This document shows positions 48,129-61,998 of a stretch of 64,000 nt of DNA, piece after piece. The notes beneath the pieces were generated by a model. That model was not told the origin of the DNA. It saw only the letters and a list, made by a program, of their open reading frames with translations, and searched no databases. How positions within the stretch are numbered: the first letter of the stretch is position 1; each line of letters starts with the position of its first letter. The position numbers were made by a program, and so were the translations under genes. The DNA is from Lobulomyces angularis. Its lineage: Eukaryota; Chytridiomycota; Chytridiomycetes; Lobulomycetales; Lobulomycetaceae. The stretch lies in the NCBI GenBank assembly GCA_027604685.1, contig JADHYX010000002.1, positions 3,035 to 67,034 on the forward strand, read 5' to 3'.

Positions 48129-51100
48129 ATGGATTTTCCAACAAATATACAAAATTTGATTGATCTTAATAAGGATAATTGTGTCAATAATGAAAAAAGA
48201 GTAAAATGTTTTGAGATTTTTTTTTTTAATTTATTCAAAAACAACTCAAAAAATTATTGTTCTAAACAAACTTCTGCATTGGCCCAACATTTCTGTCAAA
48301 CTAAATTTCCTTCCATTCAGATTGTTGATATAAAGACCGCTGATCAACTAATTATTTATAATTTATCTATACTAAGGTCAAAGAAACTTTTTGGAAACGC
48401 TTTGGTCCTCGAAGCAATTTTGAGGTCTTTAAATTTTAAAACAGCATCTCCTGAAGTTGATGTTGATACAAATTTTGAAAGAATTTTATTAACGAAGAAT
48501 TTTATGGCAGGGTATGCATCTCAAACTCATATATAAAAATAATTTCTTGTTGACTTTTATTTAGAGCTAATGACGAATTCTGTAACGTATTAAAGATAAT
48601 TTTGATTCTTTCTCTGAAATTGAAAAAAAAAGGAAAAAACTTTTTTTCAGAGTAATAAAATTTTCCATACCTTTTTTATTAACTTCAAATTGATATAAAG
48701 ATATGCAACAACGATACTAAAAAACATCAAGCAATCATTAAAACCAAAACTAGACTTCATGGTAATGGAAACCCCTACTACCATTAAAGGCGGAATGGAT
48801 TTAAAAGAACAGTCTCAAAATAGTTTTTCATACTTTGGTGACGAAAAAAACATGATTTACTTTGACGAAACTAACTTGATTTCCAAAACACTATCAAACT
48901 TAAATCCTTTTCAAGTATTATACTCAAGCTATGTATTTGAAGATATCTTTGTGCAAAATGCAAATAAAAAAATTGATTCAACGACTTGGAAGGGTAAGTT
49001 TTTTTTTATATTCTAAGATTTATTTTTTTTTCAGTTGAAAATTCAACCCTGGAGTATACATCGAAACTTTTAAAACTGAATTCTAATACTTTTTCAAGAA
49101 CTTTATTTGGTTCTTTAACGCATCCTTCTGGTACTTTTTGCACTACATTGATGTTCATCTTGAAATTTGATTTTAGTTGAAACTGCCGAAGACGTCTGGA
49201 AAACTGATCTTGTATTAAGTTTTCCAGTTTTACATATGGAAACAAGTAATAAAGGAAGCAGTAAAAGAATTGATTGCTCATCTTTAAATCAGCATTTTAC
49301 AAAAGAAAGTTCATTCGCTTCTACCGAGCCTGCCCCAGAATGCGAGAATAATGACGGAGAATTTATGGAAATATGGAATCAGGTTAAAAATAAAATTGAC
49401 AACTGTGATATAAATTTGCAATAACTTAGATTCCTTTAAACAGTTGGGAAATGATGCCTTTACATAATGATAAACCATTTTATAGAACGATATACCCACC
49501 TTTTTGTGAAAATAATGAAGAGTATTGTAAGCGGTTTAACAATCCCTTCCTTATGGAAAATTTTGGAGTTAAATACTTTGATGCGTTCTATATAAAGTAA
49601 TTTTGAATATATTATTATCGTTATGACTTAATTTACCTAGCTACCATTCCCATTCACTTCCTTCAGAATCTATTGACTATACAATTGATGAGAATCATTT
49701 AATTAATGTAAATGAATTATTCCTTTTTCATAAATTTTGTTAACTAACATACGAAACTTTCAATATTTGTGTAGGATATTTTCAGCTTGGCAATTGGCTT
49801 GAACTCAAACATTTTTAAATTTTATTCAACTGGTTCAAATTCCTGTAAAGGTGTATATGATTTAGGTTCAAAATTGGGTAAATTTTCGGTTGTTCCTTTT
49901 TTTGAGAAAAAAATGAGGCTTAAAAGTTGCAGCTACAATAGTCTGAAGAGGTTAAGACGACTTAATGACTTCAAATAGTTTTTTTAAATTTTGCAATTTC
50001 TAGCTGGTTACAATTTTTTTTAGAACTAGGTACAAATTATTACAGACTAGAAAAGATGTGTTCTTATATAAAAAATAAGAAAAGGTAAACTTTTAGTGTA
50101 CATATCATTTATTCCTTATTTAAGCGAATACGGTTTGGCTGGTGAATTTTTTGTCAAATCCGTGTTGTCTTACTTATTGTTTGTAAAAACTTTAACCACC
50201 GAATTAAAAGAAAACAATGATTTTATGAAAAATGGAAAATTATATTTATTTCAATTGGTTAGTGACTTTAAGCGCATTTATGATATGTTAGAATTGTTAG
50301 CTAGAATCTGTTGGTGTGATGTATGAAGTAAATTTTAATTGCATTTAAACAATTTTTTGGTTAGGTTAAAAATAATTCGATTGTCAACGATATTGCTACA
50401 AACTACAAACCGAAAATGGAAGATACTGATTTATTTTTTTTTTTACCAAAAAAGACATTTTTGGTAGATTACCTATTTAAACTAAAAAGTTCTTTTGACT
50501 CCAAAAATAACTTTGCAAAGCACTTCATTAAAAGTTTAATTAGTGAAGTTTGTAAGAGTTATTTGATAGCACTAAAAAAAGTTGTGTGTAATGGATTAAA
50601 AATTGAAATGGTCTATGTGGAAGAATTTCAAAATTGTAACCTTAACGGCTATAACGATGAATTTTTTGGAGCTTTTGACGACATTGGTAGCTTTTGTCAT
50701 ACGCTTGATGAAGATGCATCGGTTTTCTTGAAATTACTTTTTAACCTCTAAATTTTTTTGTTCGTTATATCTTTAGCTTGCCAAAGAGTATGTTATACCT
50801 GCTTTTTTACGAAAATCAAGTTATGCTGATGCAATCTTAGTTGGAAAGGAATTGAAAGTACTAAAAAAATATTATCCTTCTCATCCCATTTTTCAAGTGA
50901 AATTAGATTTCTTTGACATTAATGATATGTTTTCTGCGGAATATAACATGCAAATGTATCTTTCTTCGAATTCAAAAACTTAATTCTTCTTTTTTTATTT
51001 AGGGAATTGAAAAAAATTGAAGAAAACAAGTTAAAAATCTTAGAAAGACACAGTTATTTACAGAGGATAAATAAAATTGAGAGTGAGCTAAACAAACTGA

Positions 51101-53423
51101 AAAATACGGATCCAGTAATTTTTAATATTAAAATAATATTTTAGATCTCTTAATTTTGAAAAATTTATAGCCAAAAAAGGGGGATGGCATAGACATTGTT
51201 GCCTTTAATCTTGAAAAAAAAGAAGAAAAAAAAAAAAAGAAAATAGCATGGCGAGAAGAAGTAGAATTATTTCTGCAAGAACGCGAAGAATTTAAAAAGC
51301 ATGAACTTTTAAAGGCAAAAACGATAGCAAATTTCGCTCAAGAAAAAGAAAAATTATATAATTTAAAAATAGCCAATGTTGAAATTCAAGAAAAAGAACG
51401 GTTACTCAGGGAATTCGAGATGAAAATAAATAAACTAAAAAAGCAGGAGTTCACTTTGAACTGGCGGCGAAGGAGAATAGGTCTTTCCAAAAAAAGAAAT
51501 GAGCTGCTTTTACTTAATGATAACGAAACTTTATATACGAAAAAATCAGATACTGAAATGTTGGAAAAAAGAGATAAGATTCAGCTACCAACCTTTGATA
51601 TACTAAAAAAGACAACTTTGGCTAAGGAATTTCTAACTTTGAGCAGTTTATCAAATGATAAAGAAGTTGGATTTCGTAATAAAAATATCAATGATAGCAA
51701 TCTTGAAAATCGACTTTCTGTAACCGACCTTGAAGGCGAGGAAACAGGAGAGGATTCTAATATTTTAAGAGAAGAACAAGTCTCGACGGTGGACAATAAC
51801 AAAGTAAACCTCAACCTGCGGTCGGCCTTGGAAAGTACCCCCAGTTTTTCAAAGTTGGAGGATCATGCCGTATCAACAGAAAACAATATGGATGCAACTG
51901 AAAAAAATAACATTTTGGAAAAATATGAAAACAACGTTTTGATGATGGAAAATCATACCGTAAACAATGGAAGTGATGTTAATGGAGTGACCGTAAGTGG
52001 AACCAACCAATTACATGAGAAAACTATTTTTGATGCAACAGAATTTAATCAGGATATTTTTTTAAAAATTCAACCTTCAAAATTACTTGGAGCTCTTCAT
52101 AAAAATGAAAACAGTTTTATGGCTACGCTGAACGAGAAATTTTTTAACAAACAAAAGCCAAATTTTGAGAAATTCAAGTTTTTATTATTTGAGGATAATA
52201 AATTTTTTACAGACAATATCAATACTTTATTGCTGCGATGGAATACATTTGTACACGGTGAATTCTTAAAATCCTTTTTCAAACAGTTTGAGTTCAAAAA
52301 TGAATTTTTCAAATTAAAGCAATTTTATTTTTTTGAAAATAAAAATTTTTTGTTGGATGTTAAAGAAAAAATTTTTGAAAGGGGAGAAAAAAGTGCACAA
52401 GAAGTTTTTTCTGAAGTTGGTAGAAAAAGCAATTACAACGGCAGCTATTCCCTAAACTTGAATAGTAGAACTATCTGGCCCCCAACTATGTCAGAATTGG
52501 CTAGGATATTTCGCAGTTTTGAATTCAATACCAAATCACTAAACTTTGAATACGACTTCAAAAATGGAATAGTTGGAGATCCTAATGGTATTTTTTTTTC
52601 AAAATATTCTTAAATTGTTTTAGCGATAAATGCGCTGGATTTTGTAAGCCTAGATTATGTCCCACCGCCTCAGCTTCGGTCAATATTTTCGAATTCTACA
52701 ACACGAAAATACCAAAAGATACAGAATTTTTTATTGCAGATAGTGAGAACTGAGGAAGTTTTAAATTCAGTACAAAAAAGTGACTGGTTTCGGTCAAAAA
52801 AAAATTATACTCTCAAATCAAGATCAGAAAAAAAAATGCTTGCTTTTTTCCATTTTATAAAAAAATTTTTAAGTAGTATAATGATGTACGCGTTTGAAAT
52901 TGGGATTAATGACACTGTCAGTAAGTTTGATGTAAAATTGCAGGAAATGGAGATCATTTGTGAAGAAGGTGTACATGGAATAAATTCTCAAAAAAAAAAA
53001 GGAATAGGTTTTTACAGTGTAGTTAACTTGCTTGCCACTCATAATGAAATGCTAGATAGAATACTTTGGAGATTGTTTTTGAGACAAAACCAACTTAAAA
53101 TGTCGATTATTTTAAAAAAGATGTTGCAGTTAATTTTAAATTTTAGTAAACGAATCGAAAAGCTTGAAAGCAAAGAAAAAAGTTTAGAAGAAACGGGCTT
53201 AATGCATAATGAGATTAACAATATTGAAGATGATTTTAAAAAACAGCTGGATTTGTTTTATTCTGTCTTAGAAAACAAAAAGGTGCTTGTTGGTCTAGAT
53301 TATAATGGTAGTTTTGATCAAGATAGCTATTCTTTTCCAAAAAAAGGAATGACGCGTAATTGGGGCAAAAGTGCTGAGGAGAGGATGTGTTTCACAATAC
53401 TGTTGACTTACTTAAGAAATTAA
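48129..53423 (+). CDS. Gamma-tubulin complex component, GCP6-like
   Basis: Member of the GCP family that builds the gamma-tubulin ring complex for microtubule nucleation. Only 74 bp separate it from symplekin. Starts MDFPTNIQNLIDLN. The GRIP1 part includes YLSEYGLAGEFFVKSVLSYL and MLELLARICWCDV. Then comes a long insertion (about 51000-52060) of charged coiled coil (KEEKKKKKIAWREEVE-like) and low-complexity acidic sequence. GRIP2 follows: FLRKSSYADAILVGKELKVL earlier, then FVSLDYVPPPQLRSIFSN, RKYQKIQNFLLQIVRTEE and the closing FYSVVNLLATHNEMLDRILWRLFL. A large GRIP1-GRIP2 insertion is typical of GCP6 (S. pombe Alp16), less of GCP5. Many exon joins were not checked base by base. Confidence 0.8.
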
Positions 53424-53720
53424 CTTCACTTAAAAACAAAAAATCTGTATACTATAAATTATTATTTTGCATTAAAATTATACACCAATAATAATCATAT
53501 TATTTCATACATTTGCTTTAAACCTCGATATTGTTGTAAGAGATGTACCATATATAAATTATAATGAAGTTATTGTAAAGCTTACAAAATGCATGTTACT
53601 GTAAATTAACTTATGTTTTCCATTTAATTTTGCTGTAAATTCAAATTTAGTCAGCAAAAGGGTTTTCTTGAAGCAAAAAATTTTTACCACAATATTATCA
53701 AAACTTTACATTTATGAAGG
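53424..53720. other. Short intergenic region
   Basis: About 300 bp between tandem + strand genes; carries the beta-adaptin promoter. Nothing specific recognised. Confidence 0.45.
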
Positions 53721-56700
53721 ATGTCAGATGCCAAGTACTTTCAACGAGGTTTAATATATAGCCTTAAACTTGTTGCTTACTAAATCTTGAATTTAGGAAA
53801 AATTCAACAGTTAAAAACAGAACTTACTGCAGATAAAAATGATAAAAAATTTAAAAAGAAAGCTGTTGCTTTAAAGAAAATAGTTGCCAATATGACAATG
53901 GGAAATGACATGTCTCAACTCTTTAGTGATGTTGTTGCTTGTCTATCAGTTCAAAACTTGGAAGTCAAAAAAATGGTATTTCTTCACAGTGTATTACTGT
54001 GCTGTTATTGAATTTTTTTTAAACATAAGGTTTATCTCTATTTGGTAAATTATGCTAAGAGTAAACCAGAAATGGCTATTTTAGCGATTAATGGTTTTAT
54101 CAGAGTAATTAAGACAAAAGCTTATTATGTGCCTAACCAAATTATAGGATATCTCAGATCCTAATTCTCTTGTAAGAGCTTTATCTATTCGTACTATGGG
54201 ATATATTAATGTTGATAAAATTATACTCGCTTTGACGGAGCCTTTACTATTTAGTCTGGAGGATCACGATCCTTATGTAACAAAAACCGCTGCTCTTGCT
54301 GTCGCAAAATTGTACTTTTATGATAGAGATATCGTAGTCAATTTGGGACTTCTGGATAAGTTAAGAAATTTAATAAATCATGAGAATCCAATGGTAGTAT
54401 AATCTGAAATTTTTTTGATACTGACTGCATTGAAGGTTATATCTAATGCTTGTGCAGCGTTAATAGAAATAGCTGATCGATCAGAGTCATTTGGATTGAC
54501 GTTTGATTTAATTGATGCTGGAAAGTTAGTTACTGCATTGAATGACTGTTCTGAGTAATTTATTTAAAAAAATATCTGTTTGGAATTGATCATTTTTCTA
54601 CTTAGATGGGGCCAAGTTTATATCCTTGAAGCTCTAATGTTTGTTATACCATATGATTCAAATGATGCTGAACTGTTAGCAGAAAGAATTTCGCCTAGAT
54701 TGCAACATACCAATTCAGCAATTATTCTTACTGCTACTAAAGTCATTATATATCTTACAAACTACATATCTAGTGATGCAGTTGCCGAATCGTTTTTCAG
54801 AAAACTAGGTCCTCCGTTAGGTTTGAATAGGATTAAATTTAATTATTGTTAACATTGATAATTTTTTAATAGTCACCTTATTACATAATACACCAGAAGT
54901 ACAATACGTTACACTTAGAAATATCTTATTGATTCTTCAGCGCTATCCACCATTTCTCAGAAACGATGTTAAAGTTTTCTTTTGCAAATATAATGATCCT
55001 ATTTATGTGAAACTGACGAAACTGGAGGTAATTTTTAAGTTAGTCACTGATAAAAACATTAATCAAGTGTTGCCAGAATTAGCGGAGTATGGTTTATTTC
55101 TTAATTTATTTAATTTTTCAAGGTATGCTACAGAAATAGATGTGGATTTTGTAAGAAGAGCTGTGCGCTCCATAGGAAGATGTGCTATAAAAATAGAAAG
55201 TTCTTCTGATAAATGTATGGAAATTCTTATACAACTAATAGAAACAAAAATATCATATATTGTACAGGAAGCTGTTATTGTGATCAAGGTAATGAAAATT
55301 TAAATATTCAGAAATTGAAGGGAAACCATTTGTAGGATATATTTCGAAAGTATCCTAATCGATACGAAAGTATAATAAAGACCTTGTGTGAAAATTTGGA
55401 GAATTTAGATGAAGCCGAAGCAAAGGCCAGTATTATTTGGATTATTGGGCAATATTCCTCTAGGATTGATAATGCAAAGGAATTATTGGAATTGTTCATG
55501 TTGACTGTTAAAACTGACCCAGCAGAGGTTCAGTCTGCTTTATTAACTGCAATAGTAAAGCTATTCATAAAGCGCCCCACATCTGGTCAAGAATTGGTGC
55601 CTAAAATTTTAAAATGGGCTACTGAAGAAGTTGATAATCCAGACTTAAGGGATAGGGGATACATTTATTGGAGGTTGCTTTCATCAGACCCTGAAGCTGC
55701 AAAGGTAGTTTTAAAATACTTATTAGTACAAGTAATTTATGTATTCTTTAGGCCATTGTGCTTGGGGAAAAACCAGTTATAACTACAGAAACGGATATTG
55801 TGGATCAGCCATTATTGGAAGAACTTATATTACATATATCAACTTTAGCGTCTATTTATCACAAACCAGCTTCAAATTTTATCGGTAACTTTAGGCCCAG
55901 AATTCTGGAGCCATCTCCTTGTTTGGTTGTTGGAAGAACCTTTGCCTTAATTGATGAAAAAACCATAACGTATTCTAATTTTTTTTTTTTGTTACTGACT
56001 CAATTAAAGGGAGAAAAAGTCTCAGGAAAATTTTTTCAATTTTGATAACCCATATCACAATGGAACATCTGGTGAATTGAAGAGCACTGAAATAATGCGG
56101 GGAGTTGGTGACTTTGAAACCACCAGTGATAATATTTTTGGTCAAGGAAAAGGTGTGGTTCAAACTGAAAAGCATAATATAGAAGGATTTGAACAATTTT
56201 TTGATCAATCGTTTACTAAAGCCGTTACTGGCAACAAACTTAGCATAGAACAAGGAGACTATCGAAATCCTTTGGCGGATTTGGACCCCTTAGGTGTGTT
56301 GGTTGATATTCCAGGATCGCAAACTGGTAATCAGCAACCTGTAAATCAAGATTTCGTGCAGCATCCTTCAACGCAGTACTCTGTATTCCAGCCACTAATA
56401 AACCAATCATTAGATGTTAATTTTCAGTCCAGTTACCAAAGCTTACCAGATTCTTTGCCTCCTATAGGAAGTAATTTAGAAAAAACCAAATCACCTACAC
56501 AACATCTAAATTCTGTTATCAAGACTTTTGAATCACCGAATCCGTTGTTATTGGCGAGCCCTAATAACCCATTTTTAAGTAAAGAAAAAGGGCCTGTAGG
56601 ACCTTCACCTTTTCAGCAAAAAAATACCCCAGAAATTCCTACTTCTCCAATCGTTGATATTAAAAATGATGTAGTAATTGATCCATTTGCCTTTAATAAT

Positions 56701-57854
56701 AATTTACTAAAAGGCGCGGGTTCTCATTCAATTAGGTCTTCTTCACCTGAGTATAATGCAAAAAAGGAACCATCGAGTGCTACATCGTTTTCAGCGCAAC
56801 AGGCAACACAGGCTCATAAATTAAACAATCATCAAACTTTGAATCGCGCCGTTCCACAAAACCCAGCGCCAATAAGCAGTTTCAATTCTGGTTCACCATC
56901 CGATTTCGTCATTTCAAGAAAATTTAATGATTCAAATTTAGCCCAGTCTGTTATACCCCCCGATATCTTTGGATTAAATAAAGCAGAAAATCTCTTGAAA
57001 CCATTAATACTGTTGAGTGCTGCTGCGGGAAAAGGGTTGGAAGTAAAAGGAAATTGTAAATCATTTACCAAAAGCATTAATTATAAAGAAAATTTGTATT
57101 AATTGATATTTTTTTTAAACTAGTTGCAAGAAGAGGTTGTCAAGTTTTTTTTGATTTTATCTTATCTAATTCCAGTGAAATTATCTTGAGTCAGTTTGCA
57201 ATGCTTTTTAATAAAAATTCGTAATATTTACTTAAGCTTATTTGTTGTCGTTTACAAATCTAAAAACATAGGTTTTCTTTGGCGATTGAACCAACTGTGA
57301 ATTTGCATTCCTTAGCTCCTGGTGCAACCGTTGAACGTTCCTTACTCGTAAAAAATGGTGGACTGCCGAAGTCCTTAATGTCACCGATCAACAGTATATG
57401 AAGCAATTTTTTTAATTTAACAATGTTTTTTTAAGATATTCAAATTGCACTGCAGACTTCAATTGGAATATTATACTTTCAGTCTTTAATTTTCATGGAA
57501 GTTTTATTTGAAGAAGATGGATTTCTTTTACCAGACATTTGGATTCAAGGGTGGCAGTATGCTTTTGCTAATATTAGTGAAGTTGAAAGCCCAAATTATA
57601 TGGGATTTACTTTCGGAAGTTTACATGAGATAGGCAAAAAATTATCTCTCTCAAATGTTTTTTCCGTTGCTCAGAGAGTTGTAGATGGTGTTCCTATCTT
57701 ATATACTTCAGTAAAAATTATTGATGGCACCATGTTTTTATCTGAAATAAGATTTGCTGTAGATTTTAGATCATGTGTAGTGGCAACGAAAAGTCAAATG
57801 CTTGAAGCTATACCAGAATTTCACACTAGCTTGCAGAGATTACTTCGAAAATAG
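53721..57854 (+). CDS. Beta-adaptin, AP-1/AP-2 large chain
   Basis: Large beta subunit of a clathrin adaptor complex. Starts [19 protein letters not shown], the conserved beta-adaptin opening. The trunk reads [64 protein letters not shown] and [21 protein letters not shown], the last being highly specific. The hinge (56077-57050) is Gln/Pro/Ser-rich with NPF-, DPF- and LLDPLG-like stretches ([12 protein letters not shown]) that may bind clathrin. The appendage ear reads [41 protein letters not shown] and [13 protein letters not shown]. Sequence alone does not separate AP-1 from AP-2; early fungi may even share one chain. Confidence 0.93.
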
Positions 57855-58065
57855 ATCTTTTAATTTTACTGACATTATTTTAATAGAAAATTAATTTGTG
57901 ATATTTTTTAATTTATTATGAATACTATGTATTTTAACTTTCAAATGGGCTATTACTTTGAAAAAACTACACAACTTCAGTTGTATCTGAAATTAAATTA
58001 ATATTTTAATATTTTAAGATTAATTTTAAAAATGATGAAAAAAGGGTAAAAAAAAATTTTTTAAA

Positions 58066-60669
58066 TTAAGTAAACAACTTCACTTCACAGTCGCCACTAC
58101 TGCTAAATACCCATGGTTGACTAGGATGAAAATCAAAACACAGACAGCCTAAACCGTCCTCAGTCTTGCCAACAAAAATACTCTTCAAGGGTACAATTAG
58201 TGGGTTGTGCATCAAATCATTGTAAACCATTCCATGAAATATATTTAGTTTACCATCATCCCCACAGCTTCCAAAGAGAGGATATTTTTTGTGGAACTTC
58301 ACCTCACGTATAGCAGCTTGATGGTAGCGCAAGGTGCGATATGCTTTAGAACTTAAATCCATATCGAACCAGCATAATCGCTTATCAAAACTTCCAATAA
58401 TAAGATTATCACCTATTGCAAAATATTAAAATTTCTATTACCGAATGGTTCTTACCTTGTGGATGAATGTCCATACTTGATATCAGTTTAACGCCACTCA
58501 TTAACTTCTTTACCAGCTTTTGCTGCATCATATCATAAACTCTAACGTATCTTTGAGTCTAAAAAAAAAAAATTAAATTTAGGTTAGACAAAAAATAATC
58601 ACCGCAATAAAAAGTATGGGTTTTGATGGATGAAATGAAACTCTTTGCACTAAACCATTGGATTTTTTAAATGGATTCTGAGATTGGTATTTAGAGAGCT
58701 GATGTATTAAACTTGAAGATCCAGATGCTAAAAAAAAATTAAAGATCTTTGAATCCAGATTTTATCACCTTCTGTGGTTAAAGTAGCAAAATAGTCACCT
58801 TTTCTATGCCAGTTGAAGTGATTAATCGCCTAAAAAGAATTAGAAAGATAAAAATAAGTAATAGGCACCTTTTTGAAGTCTATGATGACTCTAAAACCTA
58901 AATTAAATTCTTTTTCCGTTGGTTTTCTCCAAATTGCTTCAGGTAATTTTTTAGATTCTAAAAAAAAGTTCAATAAACTTCCTAGTATAATATCTTTACC
59001 CGAAAAACTTTCAAGATTAAAAATTTCATTAGTGGCACGATTAACAATATCTGTTTCAACTCCTGGATTAAGAATTATTATTTGCGAACCACTGAGGAAT
59101 AGAAAAAATTAAAAAAAATGAAATGGATGTTATATTTTACACTGAAATTGACAAAACACTAAGGCTTTTACTAGGATTCCAAGATACGTTGACTACATTT
59201 TTTTCAAACTTATACTCCTTCATAGATCTGCCTGTAGCTATGTCCCAAACTCTTACACTACAGTCGTCTCCCCCTAAAAATGTTACACGCCTGTAGTAAT
59301 ATATGCTAAAGTACCTGTGGCTAACCAATGACCATTTGGGTCAACGGACAAAGATCTCACCTTTCCAGTGTGACCTTTATAAATTATACTTAGAGTATAA
59401 GGGAATGGTTGCAAATCTTTCGGATCTGGCAATTTCGGGATAAGTGACTCTTGATCAACATTAATCTAAAATTAATTATAAATAATTATTTCATAATCTT
59501 TTTTAATAACCTTTTTTTTTATCGTTCTTGGACATAAATATAAGTCTAAACATCTATCGAATCTATCCTCTATAAATCTTTCAAAACCTGGAACTCGTCT
59601 CAGACTGTCATATTTTTTTGGTACAAATAAAAGTTTGTCTTCTTCCATATCCTTTAAAATTTGCTCCTCCTCCTCCCTCGTTGGAAGGTATTCGTTTGGT
59701 GGATTATAACTTTCGTTATTTCCGGGTAACTTTAATTTTGGAGCAGGAATATGCATCTTATCTAATTTTTCCTCATCTTTAACATCATCCCAAATAGCAT
59801 ATTGCTTAGGTTTCTGCATTTCCTTCTTCTCTTCAACAGATTTTATCCATCCATTTCTAATTGCGCGTACTATTTTCATTATCTAACAACATTAACAAAT
59901 ATATTCAGTATCTTAATACCTTCTTAGCTTCCCATTTACTTGGGGTGAATCGACTTTTGGGCTCTGGGGCAGAACTCAAAGGATGAATTTGTAATTTACT
60001 ACTAAACCACTCAACAGAATTAGGGAAGGGATTAAAATCCTTTTCAGGATATTCATTTCTCTGTATTCGCCGCATGATTTCTAAATCTCCTTTTGACAGC
60101 ACAACATTTTTTCCTTCCAACTCATTAAAGACCGTTTTCCAACTATTTGGATTGTCCATAGAGTCAACAAATTTATCTAGCTCATCCTTTGAAGCAGGTT
60201 TTAATATCTTATTTCCAGAAACATTATAGCCGATGTGATCAAAATCTGCATACCATTCCAAAGGTATATTTCCAACAGTATTTTCAGTTTCCTACAATTT
60301 GTAAAAAATGACTAAAAAAATTATTTTTTACCTCATCTGAGGTATCACTATTGTAATCTGGAATAATATCAGGCCTAAAAATAAAAATTTAAATGTTGAA
60401 AATTAATGGAATTTTTAAAATTATCATTTGAAAATACCGTTTGTGATTATAATACCAATCATTTTCATCATTTTCATCAAATGACGTATTTCCATGCTCT
60501 GTCAGGTCTTTAAATTGGAAATAAACAAATTGAAAAAAAAAAAATTACCATTTTCGGTATCATTATCATGATCCTCTTCATCATCACTGCTTTCAATAAT
60601 TTCGGGAAGAATCTCTATTTCTTCATTGTCCATTTGCTCTTCATTTTTTAACAATTTTCGTTTAGGCAT
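58066..60669 (-). CDS. ERB1: Ribosome biogenesis WD40 protein Erb1/BOP1
   Basis: Member of the PeBoW (Nop7-Erb1-Ytm1) complex that matures 27S/28S pre-rRNA in the nucleolus. Starts [17 protein letters not shown], acidic. The BOP1 N-terminal domain follows: [124 protein letters not shown]. The WD40 propeller is complete ([66 protein letters not shown]), ending VKLFT. Around ten short introns. Identification is unambiguous. Confidence 0.95.
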
Positions 60670-61998
60670 ATTTTTATTGAATATGAAAGAAAAAAAAAAA
60701 AAAAAAATAAAACATTTTAACTAAAATGAAGATATTTAAAAAATGTAAAGTATTATGACCTTTTACATCTTCAATTATCAATAGAATATATTAACGAATC
60801 ATAACAAAACAACTATTATATAAAGTAGAAAAAATAAATTTTTAATGACATACTGAGGGACTAATAAGGCAGGAAAACAAAGGTTTTTCAGTAAACACTC
60901 CCCAACAACAGTTTTCATGTTAGTTCCAACTTGGAACTTAAATGTAAGTTTCCTCATTCCATCCTAATCTTAAATTTTTTTTTTTTTTTTTTTGCTAACT
61001 CCAGAAGGTTACTCAAAAAGTAAGGATGAAATAAATTAGAAGAGAAAATGCAGAATATACTATTGCAGACACTAAAATGAATTAAATAAACATTTGGTTT
61101 TGAAACTTTAGTTGTTTCAGAAACAATAATTCGAAAAATATTCTCAATAACAACATAATTCAAACAATTTTCATTGTCAAAAATTTTGGTGGACCCAACT
61201 ACAACTACCAAATTACAACTCTATTTTTGCGTAGTAAAGAACAGATTAGGGTTAACATAATCCTAAGGCTAAATATATTAGATCAATTAAAATTATAAAG
61301 GTTGTATCTTTATAACCATAAAAACCTTCAAGAGTTTTTAAAGGTTATAAATTATTAATTCTATCCTTTTAATACCTTAGGTTTATTATTTATATTATGT
61401 TTTTATTTATTTTATTCTATTTTACTATTAGGTAATTTTATAATATTAAGAAATAAAGGTTATAAATTATTAATTCTATCTTTTTTAATATCTTATGATC
61501 CTAATATACTCTAATTTGATTCTTAAAAAGAATGGAAAAAAAATAAAATTGTTTAATAAAACAATTAAGAAAATATATAAAATAACTTTGAAATTGTAAA
61601 AACTTGGCTTAAAAATTAAAATACCATTCACGTAACTATTCTAAATGGATTTTAGTTGTAAATTCAATTAAAAATATTATACTGACGAAAGGATAATGCT
61701 GTAAAATCCAAAATTTGTTGGTGATTGAAAAATGACAGTACTCAGTAGAAATTTGTGATTTTAACAACACTTCAAATCGAAATAATTGATGTTATTCCAC
61801 CGTGATTTCATTATATTTTCTTGTCATTGCAAGGAAGCTCTAGCCAAAATTTCTTCTATTAAAATAATTATTTTCGTTTATATAAATTCCAAAGTAATAT
61901 TCGAATCTTTTCTTTTTTGGACACTGGCCTTGGAGGAGCCTTTATCCTCTCTGAGTTGAAATTTTTTCAAACCAACTTTCTAAAATTACTAGTGCAAG
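60670..61998. other. Long divergent intergenic region
   Basis: About 1.3 kb between ERB1 (-) and the 62-kb orphan (+), the longest gene-poor stretch in the window. It holds a 19-nt T-run near 60977-60995 and the direct repeat pair at 61340-61496. An 85-codon minus-strand frame (60954-61211) has no recognisable motif. Nothing else found. Confidence 0.5.
61340..61496 (+). repeat. Direct repeat pair, about 40 bp, 115 bp apart
   Basis: AAAGGTTATAAATTATTAAT at 61340 recurs at 61455. Both copies continue as TCTATC, then a T-rich stretch and AAT-A-CTTA with a few mismatches. Partly matching inverted ends (TATATTAG-ATC near 61271 and GATCCTAATATA near 61499) flank the pair, which hints at a small non-autonomous element. 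Confidence 0.65.

Noticed and set aside
60954..61211. 85-codon minus-strand ORF
   Set aside because: Ends in a poly(Lys) from a T-run and has no recognised features or splice partners.
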